This document shows, in pieces, positions 15,064 through 20,199 of a stretch of 20,199 nucleotides of DNA. The notes below the pieces were generated by a model. The model was not told the DNA's origin and did not search any database. It saw only the letters and a program-made list of their open reading frames with translations. Every line of letters starts with the position of its first letter. Position 1 is the first letter of the stretch. The translations under genes and the position numbers were made by a program. The stretch is taken from positions 1 to 20,199 of the forward strand of contig JAOUGY010000026.1 in assembly GCA_029865445.1 (NCBI GenBank), written 5' to 3'. The DNA comes from Acidimicrobiia bacterium (GTDB lineage: Bacteria; Actinomycetota; Acidimicrobiia; Spongiisociales; ZC4RG35).

Positions 15064-15978
15064 CACCCACCTGAGTACGCCTTCGGTCACGACCACCGAC
15101 CCCGTCGCCTGCAGCCGTGCCAGTTCGAGCATGGCTTCGGCGACGGGGCGGTCACCGATGAACTCCTCCACCGTCGCGGGCATCGACCCCGCAGGAGGAA
15201 CACTGCCGGCCGGTGCGGGCCCCATGATCAGTTCGAGGTCGGACACGAGATCGTCCAGATCCTGTATCGGATGGGCGCCGTCACGGATCAGCATGTTGCA
15301 CCCGCGGGACGTGGTTCTCGTGATGTCGCCGGGAACCGCCCATACATCTCGGCCTTGGGCGAGGGCCTGTCCGGCCGTGATCAGGGCGCCGCTCCGGACT
15401 GCGGCCTCCACCACGATCACGACACTCGACAACCCGGCGATGATCCGGTTGCGGTAGGGAAACCGCCAGGCCTCCGGCTCGACCCCGGGACCGAATTCGG
15501 ATACGACTGCACCTCCGTCGGCGACGATCCGCTCCCCGAGCCCACGGTTGCGACGTGGATACCAGACGTCGATACCGCTTCCGAGGACCGCCACGGCGGT
15601 CCCGCCGGACTCGAGCGCTCCTTCGTGCGCAGCTCCGTCCACTCCGAGCGCCAGGCCGCTGACCACGGGCCAGCCGGCGCCACCCACGATCCGGCCTACT
15701 TCTCTGGCCACGTCGAGCCCGTAGCGGGTGGCCCGCCGCGCCCCGACCACCGCCACACCCGGCCGGTCGGGCAGTTCCCCGCGGGCGAACAGCCAGGGCG
15801 GGGCGTCCGGAGTGTCGGTGAGCCATGGCGGGAGGGCGTTCGATTCGAGGAAGCGGACACCGGGGACCGGCCACTCCGCACCGCCACTCCCTCCCGACCA
15901 GCCGCTGCCGGAGGCGAGGATCTTTCGGACCGTGTCCGGATTCCGGCCTTCGAGCGCCAGGCTCAGCAGCCTGCTCAC
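14992..15978 (-). CDS. dprA: DNA-processing protein DprA (Smf)
   Basis: DprA binds incoming single-stranded DNA and loads RecA during natural transformation. The 328-residue product has the Rossmann-like core: VAVVGARRATRYGLDVAREV, VVSGLALGVDGAAHEGAL, AVLGSGIDVWYPRRN, then FPYRNRIIAGLSSVVIVVEA, SGALITAGQALAQGRDVWAV with PGD, and TSRGCNMLIRDGA. The N-terminal part is short (about 65 residues before the core), so the usual HhH/SAM-like domain is reduced. A C-terminal winged-helix-like segment (about 268-306) is recognisable, followed by a basic tail. The GTG at 15978 overlaps the comM stop (GTGA, 4 nt) with GGGAGG just upstream. The last 24 codons overlap the SIMPL gene convergently. Confidence 0.94.
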   Translation of the reverse strand: MSRLLSLALEGRNPDTVRKILASGSGWSGGSGGAEWPVPGVRFLESNALPPWLTDTPDAPPWLFARGELPDRPGVAVVGARRATRYGLDVAREVGRIVGGAGWPVVSGLALGVDGAAHEGALESGGTAVAVLGSGIDVWYPRRNRGLGERIVADGGAVVSEFGPGVEPEAWRFPYRNRIIAGLSSVVIVVEAAVRSGALITAGQALAQGRDVWAVPGDITRTTSRGCNMLIRDGAHPIQDLDDLVSDLELIMGPAPAGSVPPAGSMPATVEEFIGDRPVAEAMLELARLQATGSVVVTEGVLRWVSRRSGGTDRVRHGEQNHYAGDAG

Positions 15979-17435
15979 CACGCCTCCCGGAATGCGATCG
16001 CCTCGGCGACGTGGGCCTCGTCGACGGCGTCGGAAGCGCCGAGGTCGGCGATGGTCCTCGCCACCCGCCGCACCCGGTCGTACCCGCGCCCGGTCAGAGC
16101 ACCCCGGTCGCACGTCGTGGAAAGGAGCCGCCGCCCGTCTTCCGTGAACGCCAGATCGTCGAGTTGGGCCGAACCGAGCCCGGCGTTGCGCCCACCCCTC
16201 GCCCGCTGTCGCTCGACCGCCGCACCAACGCGAGACGCCACAGCCTCCGAAGGCTCGCCGCGTGGCCCGTCGAGCCGTTCCGGTTTCGACATCCAAACCC
16301 TGAGGTCGAACCGGTCGAGCAGCGGACCGGACAGCCGGCGCCGGTACTTGTCGACCGCAGCGTCGGAACACCGACATGCAACGTGGCGGTCGCCCCGGTG
16401 GCCGCACGGACACGGGTTGGTGGCGGCCACCACCTGGCACCGGGCCGGGAACCGCTCGCTCCACCCGCGGCGGGCGATCTCAACCACGCCATCTTCCAGA
16501 GGCTGACGCAACGCATCCAGCACCGAGGCGGGAAACTCGCCGAGCTCATCGAGGAAGAGGACGCCGTTGTGGGCGAGGGTGAGTTCGCCGGGGACGGGTG
16601 ACCCGCTGCCTCCCCCCAAGAGCGCGGCGCGGGATGCCGAGTGGTGCGGGGCTCTGAACGGGGGCAACGATGTGGCTTGACGATCACGGTCGGCCGCCTC
16701 CCACGTACACATGACCTCGAGAAGTTCCTCGTCGGTGAGCGGTGGGAGGATTCCGGCGAGTCGTTTCGCCAGCATCGACTTGCCGGTGCCGGGCGGACCG
16801 ATCAAGAGCAGATGATGACCACCGGCCGCCGCTACCTCGAGGGCCCGCCTCGCCAGGGGCTGTCCGCGGACGTCGGCCAGGTCCGGGACATCGAAGTCAC
16901 CATCTATTTGACGATGCTTGCGCTCGGGGGCCGGATCGAAGCCGGCGCTGACCGCTTCCACCAGAGTGCGAACGCCTCGCACGTCCGCCCCGGGCACCGT
17001 CGCCGCCCGGTCGACGGACTCTTCGGGAACCACACAGGGCACACCCATCTGCGCCGCCACCATGGCGGCCGCCACCACCCCCCGGGCCGGGCGCACCGTG
17101 CCATCGAGGGCGAGTTCGCCCACCGCCACCACCCTCGCCGCCGCCGCCGGTATCGACTCGTCGGCAGCCAGCACCCCCAACGCGATCGGAAGGTCGAACG
17201 CCGACCCCATCTTCGGCAGATCCGCCGGTGCGAGGTTGACGGTGAGGGTGCGGTTGGGGAACCGGAACGACGAGGCCGTGACGGCCGCCCGAACCCGTTC
17301 CTTCGCTTCGCGGATGGCGGCGTCGGGAAGCCCGACCAGCGCGAACTTCTCTTTGGATCGACCCACGTGGGCTTCCACGTGCACCCGTCGCGGGACGGCG
17401 CCCACCAGGGTGGCAGATGATGCAACGGCAAACAT
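15975..17435 (-). CDS. comM: ComM/YifB, Mg-chelatase-like AAA+ ATPase
   Basis: ComM is a hexameric helicase that promotes branch migration during integration of transformed DNA. The 486-residue product has the N-terminal Lon-S16-like domain (about 1-165; EAHVGRSKEKFALVGLPDAA, VNLAPADLPKMGSAFDLPIA), then the AAA+ core with Walker A GPPGTGKS (213-220), Walker B VLFLDELGE (292-300) and the cysteine-rich ATNPCPCGHRGDRHVACRC, likely zinc-binding. The C-terminal lid has GLGSAQLDDLA, LTGRGYDRVRRVARTIADL. The ATG at 17435 is preferred because homology begins there and a TACGTT box lies exactly 6 nt upstream without any Shine-Dalgarno, which suggests a leaderless transcript. An upstream ATG at 17501 is rejected. 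It is cotranscribed with dprA. Confidence 0.95.
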   Translation of the reverse strand: MFAVASSATLVGAVPRRVHVEAHVGRSKEKFALVGLPDAAIREAKERVRAAVTASSFRFPNRTLTVNLAPADLPKMGSAFDLPIALGVLAADESIPAAAARVVAVGELALDGTVRPARGVVAAAMVAAQMGVPCVVPEESVDRAATVPGADVRGVRTLVEAVSAGFDPAPERKHRQIDGDFDVPDLADVRGQPLARRALEVAAAGGHHLLLIGPPGTGKSMLAKRLAGILPPLTDEELLEVMCTWEAADRDRQATSLPPFRAPHHSASRAALLGGGSGSPVPGELTLAHNGVLFLDELGEFPASVLDALRQPLEDGVVEIARRGWSERFPARCQVVAATNPCPCGHRGDRHVACRCSDAAVDKYRRRLSGPLLDRFDLRVWMSKPERLDGPRGEPSEAVASRVGAAVERQRARGGRNAGLGSAQLDDLAFTEDGRRLLSTTCDRGALTGRGYDRVRRVARTIADLGASDAVDEAHVAEAIAFREAW

Positions 17436-17441
17436 GGACCC

Positions 17442-17447
17442 AACGTA
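17442..17447 (-). promoter_or_regulatory. Putative leaderless -10 box of comM
   Basis: TACGTT on the minus strand ends 6 nt before the comM ATG, the geometry expected if transcription starts at the A of the start codon. No convincing -35 or ribosome site is present. Confidence 0.35.
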
Positions 17448-17533
17448 CGAGCCACCTACGACAAGAACCGGTACGGCCGTCCCATGTCCTCGAACCATCA
17501 CACAACCGCATGCCGACCGTCACATTTGTGCCG

Positions 17534-17539
17534 TATCGT
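17534..17539 (+). promoter_or_regulatory. Putative leaderless -10 box of the VOC gene
   Basis: TATCGT ends 6 nt before the ATG at 17546. A weak -35 candidate TGCCGA (17511-17516) sits 17 nt upstream. No Shine-Dalgarno is visible. Confidence 0.4.
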
Positions 17540-17545
17540 GGACCC

Positions 17546-17905
17546 ATGAGCCTCGACTGGGAACAGGTGGTCATCGCCGCGGTCGATCCGGTGGCGCTCG
17601 GCCGCTGGTGGGCCGAGGCGTTGCGATGGGAGATCATCAACGACCACCCCGACGAGTTCGAGATCCAGCCGCAGCCGGGCCGAACCCCCGGCATCATCTT
17701 CCTGCCGGTGACCGGCCTCAAGCAGTCGAAGAACCGTCTCCACCTCGACTTCCGCCCCGACAACCAGGCAGCCGAGGTCGAGCGGCTCATCGAACTCGGC
17801 GCCACGAGACTCGACATCGGCCAGGGCGACGTTCCGTGGGTGGTGTTGGCGGATCCTGAGGACAACGAGTTCTGCGTGTTGGGAGATGGCCGGCCGAGGG
17901 CGTGA
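17546..17905 (+). CDS. VOC / glyoxalase-like domain protein
   Basis: The 119-residue product is a single vicinal-oxygen-chelate (glyoxalase/bleomycin-resistance) fold protein of the short Glyoxalase_6-like kind common in actinobacteria. Visible features: VVIAAVDPVALGRWWAEAL at the start, the RLHLDFRPDN strand in the middle, VERLIELGATRLDIGQGDVP, and the closing VVLADPEDNEFCVLG, the usual metal or ligand-binding end. Substrate is unknown; many such proteins lack assigned activity. The ATG at 17546 is chosen because the domain begins at once and a TATCGT box lies 6 nt upstream. It is divergent from comM. A possible 48-codon ORF overlaps its stop codon. Confidence 0.85.
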   Translation: MSLDWEQVVIAAVDPVALGRWWAEALRWEIINDHPDEFEIQPQPGRTPGIIFLPVTGLKQSKNRLHLDFRPDNQAAEVERLIELGATRLDIGQGDVPWVVLADPEDNEFCVLGDGRPRA

Positions 17906-18048
17906 CTGGGACACCAATTCACCCGCCAGACCGGCAGTGGGCTGAATCGCTCGGGATCAACCGCTCCGAGTTGCCGCTCCGGCGCCACCTCAAACTGCTC
18001 GCCAGCCCAAAGCGACGCGGAACGCCTGGAGCCGGAACGACTCGATGA
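17902..18048 (+). CDS. Possible small ORF (48 residues) coupled to the VOC gene
   Basis: A GTG at 17902 overlaps the VOC stop as GTGA, the same 4-nt coupling seen in other operons here. The frame continues for 48 codons to TGA at 18046-18048. The product includes the stretch QWAESLGINRSELPLRRHLK and a basic tail. I do not recognise it. It could be a small partner, the remnant of a longer gene truncated by the toxin-antitoxin insertion, or chance. No ribosome site besides the coupling is seen. Confidence 0.25.
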   Translation: MTGTPIHPPDRQWAESLGINRSELPLRRHLKLLASPKRRGTPGAGTTR

Positions 18049-18073
18049 AGGGGAGCGGTCACTCGCTGCCAGG

Positions 18074-18505
18074 TCAGCCGTCGAGCGGATGCCGCCAACG
18101 AAGATCACGGAAGCGGGCGAATCCCCGGTCGGCGGACCACCAGGTTCCTCCCGCCTCGATGGTCAGGGCGGCTAGGAATGCGTCCGGAACGTCGTTTCCA
18201 CGCGCATCGATGGAGCGGCACAGTGTTTCGAAGATCGCCCAGTGCCGCCTGCCGGGCACCAACTCCACCGCATTCGGTGTTGTCCGCAGCTCCTCGCAGA
18301 AGTCCAGTGCGACGGACAGCGGGGTCGGATCCTTGAACACTCGCGGGTGGGTGACGACGCGCACGAAACCCGACAGGACCATCGTGCTGAGTCCGAGCGG
18401 TTCGTCCGCCTGCCGGGCGACCTCGAGCCACCCCTGAAAGTCTTCGTGACGGGGACTGTCCTGGCGATGGGCGTACACCAGGATGTTGACGTCAACGACG
18501 CGCAT
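18074..18505 (-). CDS. vapC: VapC-type PIN-domain toxin
   Basis: PIN toxins are Mg-dependent RNases, usually cutting tRNA or rRNA when released from VapB. The 143-residue product begins RVVDVNILVYAHRQDSPRHE, with the first catalytic Asp at D5, and has GNDVPDAFLAAL (D108) and TWWSADRGFARF (D126) for the other acidic positions. The middle segment LSTMVLSGFVRVVTHPRVF is the form seen in the VapC subgroup with a VLSGFxRxVTHPRVF motif. From memory, relatives often have an acidic residue where this has T41 (LSE to LST), so activity should be checked. The start ATG at 18505 lies inside the end of vapB (14-nt overlap), typical of this TA arrangement. Confidence 0.9.
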   Translation of the reverse strand: MRVVDVNILVYAHRQDSPRHEDFQGWLEVARQADEPLGLSTMVLSGFVRVVTHPRVFKDPTPLSVALDFCEELRTTPNAVELVPGRRHWAIFETLCRSIDARGNDVPDAFLAALTIEAGGTWWSADRGFARFRDLRWRHPLDG

Positions 18506-18746
18506 CGATTCGGACGCCCTCTTCCATCAACTCACGCACACCGGCGCTGTCGGCGAGATCGACACCCGGCATCACACCTTCCCTACCGAACACTGGCAAG
18601 GGAACGATGGCCCGGCTCGACGACGACCGTCGGAGCGACTCCTGAATGGCATCCTCGATGACCTGACCGATCGTACGCCCGGTTCGGTCGGCCACCGCCT
18701 TCACCTTCCGGTGCAACTCGTCGTCGATGCTGATGGTGGTCCTCAT
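18492..18746 (-). CDS. vapB: VapB-type ribbon-helix-helix antitoxin
   Basis: The 84-residue product starts MRTTISIDDELHRKVKAVAD, a clear ribbon-helix-helix DNA-binding domain (about 1-40), followed by a tail that would wrap the toxin (SRAIVPLPVFGREGVMPGVD and onward). It should neutralise the VapC that follows and repress the operon. The ATG at 18746 is chosen because the RHH domain begins there and a TATGAT box lies 7 nt upstream. An upstream ATG at 18818 would run through the promoter. No Shine-Dalgarno is visible, so a leaderless transcript is likely. Overlaps vapC by 14 nt. Confidence 0.88.
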   Translation of the reverse strand: MRTTISIDDELHRKVKAVADRTGRTIGQVIEDAIQESLRRSSSSRAIVPLPVFGREGVMPGVDLADSAGVRELMEEGVRIDARR

Positions 18747-18751
18747 CGCAC

Positions 18752-18776
18752 ACATCATATCGTCAGTGGGTGATGT
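18752..18776 (-). promoter_or_regulatory. Putative vapBC promoter and operator
   Basis: A -10-like TATGAT (minus strand, 18759 to 18754) lies 7 nt before the vapB start. It sits in the left arm of an inverted repeat ACATCA (18752-18757) / TGATGT (18771-18776) with a 13-nt centre. RHH antitoxins bind such repeats, so this is a candidate autoregulatory site. A further TGATG copy follows at 18780-18784. Confidence 0.4.
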
Positions 18777-18910
18777 TTTGATGCGCCAGCTGTCTTGCGA
18801 CCTCTCTGCCCTCGGCACCGTATCGGGGACGAGCGACGAATTCTAGGGCATGTCGAGTAGGGGCCCGAACCACGAATTCCAGCCCCGACAGTAAGACCCC
18901 GGTGCCAGGC

Positions 18911-18930
18911 GTAATCAGATGTGATAACGT
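18911..18930 (+). promoter_or_regulatory. Putative promoter and operator of the AbiEii/XRE operon
   Basis: TAACGT (18925-18930) ends 6 nt before the GTG at 18937, the geometry of a leaderless transcript. An inverted repeat GTAATCA (18911-18917) / TGATAAC (18922-18928), one mismatched pair and a 4-nt centre, overlaps the first four bases of the -10. A dyad at this place is what a self-repressing HTH antitoxin would use. The rest of the 190-bp vapB/AbiEii intergenic region holds no gene I can see. Confidence 0.42.
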
Positions 18931-18936
18931 GGGAAC

Positions 18937-19605
18937 GTGAAGGAACCAACCCTGGAAGACGTCCTGGTCAAGGCGACAGAGCTCCAGAGCATCGTCCCCG
19001 GCGCCGTGCTGGTCGGCGGCGCCGGGGACGCTTTCCATGCCCGCCACAGGGTCTCGTTCGACCACGATCATGTACTCCACGATCTGACCGCTCGGTTCGA
19101 CACTGTCCTCGAGAACCTCGAAGCACTGGCAGACTGGTCCCTCGCCCGGGTTCGTCCCGGCAAGATCATCCTCGGTTCCCTCGGAGACATCGAGACCGGC
19201 ATCCGCCAACTCATCCGCACACGACCCTTGGAGGTCGAGGAAGTCGACGTGGACGGCCGCACGCTGGTGGTTCCCACCATCGAAGAGACACTTCGTGTCA
19301 AATGTTGGCTGGCAGTCACCCGCAACCAGACCCGGGACTACCTCGACGTCGCCGCCCTCGCCGACCGGTTGGGCACACAACGTGCGGCGACGGTCATCGC
19401 CGGCATCGACCCCTACTACTCCGACGTCAACGCAACACCCGACGCGGTGACAACCCAGGTCGTCCGCCAGTTGGCGGACCCCAGACCCCGAGACCACCGC
19501 ACCACCACCGAACTCGACACCTACAAGGGACTCGACGAGCGTTGGCACGACTGGAACGAGGTGCGTAGGGCACTTCGAGAACTCGCCGAAGCGGTCGTGT
19601 CATGA
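18937..19605 (+). CDS. AbiEii-type nucleotidyltransferase, likely toxin
   Basis: The 222-residue product resembles the AbiEii/AbiGii (MenT-like) nucleotidyltransferase superfamily; characterised members transfer nucleotides to tRNA or other targets and act as toxins. Visible motifs: VLVGGAGDAFHARHRVSFDH, with the GG pair (27-28) and acidic pair D42-x-D44 expected of a polymerase-beta fold; LRVKCWLAVTRNQTRDYLDV, with K122, D134 and D137 matching the family's later conserved KxxA...RDxxD block. The C-terminal third is mostly helical. The start is a GTG at 18937 with no Shine-Dalgarno but a TAACGT box 6 nt upstream. Its stop overlaps the next ATG by 4 nt (ATGA), so both proteins are made together. 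It could also be a housekeeping nucleotidyltransferase, but the neighbour and regulation favour a TA role. Confidence 0.75.
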   Translation: MKEPTLEDVLVKATELQSIVPGAVLVGGAGDAFHARHRVSFDHDHVLHDLTARFDTVLENLEALADWSLARVRPGKIILGSLGDIETGIRQLIRTRPLEVEEVDVDGRTLVVPTIEETLRVKCWLAVTRNQTRDYLDVAALADRLGTQRAATVIAGIDPYYSDVNATPDAVTTQVVRQLADPRPRDHRTTTELDTYKGLDERWHDWNEVRRALRELAEAVVS

Positions 19606-20042
19606 CCCCCCGCTTCCGCAACGTCGACGTCGCCTCCCCCGATCCCGATCAGTGGCCGTTCGAGGCCGTGCTGGCCGCCATCGAACGCGGCACCCTCAGC
19701 GACTGGCGAGTCATCGCGGCCACCATCCGTGCCAACCCGTGGGGACCGTGCGCCCGCGCCGTCGAGACCATCACGGGCTGGAACGAGAACTACGGCGTCG
19801 ACCGTCTGCTCGAAGGCATCATCGAGAAAGCCCGCCACGACGCCGACGCCGAGTCACGCCGGGAGTACGGAGCCCGGATCCGGACGGTCCGAACGTCCCT
19901 CGGCATGACGATGCGCGAGTTCGCCCCGCTCATCGGAACCTCCGCTGCCCGCCTCGCCTCGTACGAGTCGGGCAAAGTCGCACCCACCGCCAACATCCTC
20001 GGCAGGGTCGACCGCCTCCAACGCACCCACCGCGTAGGCTGA
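19602..20042 (+). CDS. XRE-type HTH protein, likely antitoxin of the preceding nucleotidyltransferase
   Basis: The 146-residue product has two parts. Residues about 15-80 form a helical domain with QWPFEAVLAAIERGTLSDWR, IAATIRANPWGPCARAVETI and YGVDRLLEGIIEKAR; I recall a similar N-terminal region in actinobacterial XRE proteins but know no function. Residues about 88-142 are an XRE/Cro-like helix-turn-helix (YGARIRTVRTSLGMTMREFA, then LIGTSAARLASYESGKVAPT). The likely role is to bind and neutralise the upstream protein through the N-terminal domain and to repress the operon through the HTH. The gene overlaps the upstream one by 4 nt. Its place after the toxin gene is the reverse of classic AbiEi/AbiEii order. 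Confidence 0.75.
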   Translation: MTPRFRNVDVASPDPDQWPFEAVLAAIERGTLSDWRVIAATIRANPWGPCARAVETITGWNENYGVDRLLEGIIEKARHDADAESRREYGARIRTVRTSLGMTMREFAPLIGTSAARLASYESGKVAPTANILGRVDRLQRTHRVG

Positions 20043-20081
20043 CTGCTCACCTGGAGACGACCGCCTCATCATGCCCACTGC

Positions 20082-20198
20082 TCAGGATGAGCCAGCCTTT
20101 CGGATCAGCGCGGTCAACCTGGCCCGAAGGTCCGCAGAATCAACCGAGCGGCCAGACGGATCCCGCAACACCGAGGCAAAGACTGTGATCGTGCGCCC
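20082..20198 (-). CDS. Possible C-terminal end of a gene entering from the right edge
   Basis: On the minus strand a frame open from the window edge ends at TGA (20084 to 20082). Its 38 residues (TITVFASVLRDPSGRSVDSA, then DLRARLTALIRKAGSS) look like ordinary protein, but no family is recognised. A plus-strand frame from ATG 20071 is also open to the edge and has similar third-position GC, so orientation is not settled. A small hairpin (GCTCA/TGAGC, 20080-20092) overlaps the minus-strand stop. Confidence 0.3.
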   Translation of the reverse strand, partial: GRTITVFASVLRDPSGRSVDSADLRARLTALIRKAGSS

Positions 20199-20199
20199 G

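Noticed and set aside
16897..18108. 403-codon minus-strand frame spanning comM's 5' end and the VOC gene
   Set aside because: Overlaps comM in a different frame and is antisense to the VOC gene; sequence is Arg/Gly-rich without a domain.
18814..18906. GGCACCG ... CGGTGCC inverted repeat between vapB and the AbiEii gene
   Set aside because: Arms are 7 nt and about 80 nt apart, which is easily chance in GC-rich DNA; closer dyads over the -10 boxes explain regulation better.
18763..19548. 261-codon minus-strand frame opposite the AbiEii gene
   Set aside because: The plus-strand frame has recognisable nucleotidyltransferase motifs, a fitting promoter and coupling to the XRE gene; the minus frame has none.
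1..20199. CRISPR array, insertion sequence or prophage att site
   Set aside because: No regularly spaced repeats, transposase, integrase or paired attachment repeats were seen.

Overview
The window is a high-GC chromosomal segment of a bacterium, most likely a member of the Actinomycetota. This rests on the WhiG-type sigma factor, the frequent GTG starts, the probable leaderless promoters, and an essential gene order typical of that phylum: comM-dprA ... whiG ... rpsB-tsf-pyrH-frr-cdsA-dxr-rseP-ispG-proS ... rimP. A deep lineage such as Acidimicrobiia is possible, but that is inference only.

Layout. (1) 1-1685, minus strand: the N-terminal part of rimP runs off the left edge, preceded by a hairpin-rich 309-bp stretch (294-602) and serC. 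(2) 1767-3931, plus strand: fdhD coupled to a GlcD/LDH-type FAD oxidase. The oxidase converges on proS with only 3 bp between the two stop codons. (3) 3935-13099, minus strand: a dense run of core genes, rpsB (ribosomal protein uS2), tsf (EF-Ts), pyrH (UMP kinase), frr (ribosome recycling), cdsA (CDP-diacylglycerol synthase), dxr and ispG (MEP isoprenoid pathway), rseP (site-2 protease) and proS. Many joins are 1- or 4-nt start/stop overlaps. (4) 13241-14029, minus strand: whiG-like sigma factor. (5) 14242-15063, plus strand: a SIMPL-domain lipoprotein whose end overlaps the end of dprA. (6) 14992-17435, minus strand: comM-dprA, DNA-uptake genes. (7) 17546-20199: accessory flank with a VOC/glyoxalase-like protein, a possible 48-residue ORF, a VapBC toxin-antitoxin pair on the minus strand and, divergently, a two-gene module of an AbiEii-type nucleotidyltransferase followed by an XRE-type HTH protein. 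A partial ORF may enter at the right edge.

How it fits together. The minus-strand block serves translation (uS2, EF-Ts, RRF, ProRS, RimP), nucleotide supply (PyrH), phospholipid precursor synthesis (CdsA), isoprenoid precursor synthesis (Dxr, IspG) and envelope proteolysis (RseP). Two plus-strand insertions interrupt it: fdhD-oxidase and the SIMPL lipoprotein. The synteny block ends at comM, and beyond it lies a small toxin-antitoxin island. Both modules there have an inverted repeat over the predicted -10 box, as expected for self-repressed operons. The most interesting candidate system is the toxin-first AbiEii/XRE operon (18911-20042). The most interesting non-coding candidate is the structured stretch upstream of rimP (294-602).

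Limits: all calls come from reading the sequence. No homology search, RNA folding or alignment was run. Promoter and hairpin calls are by eye.
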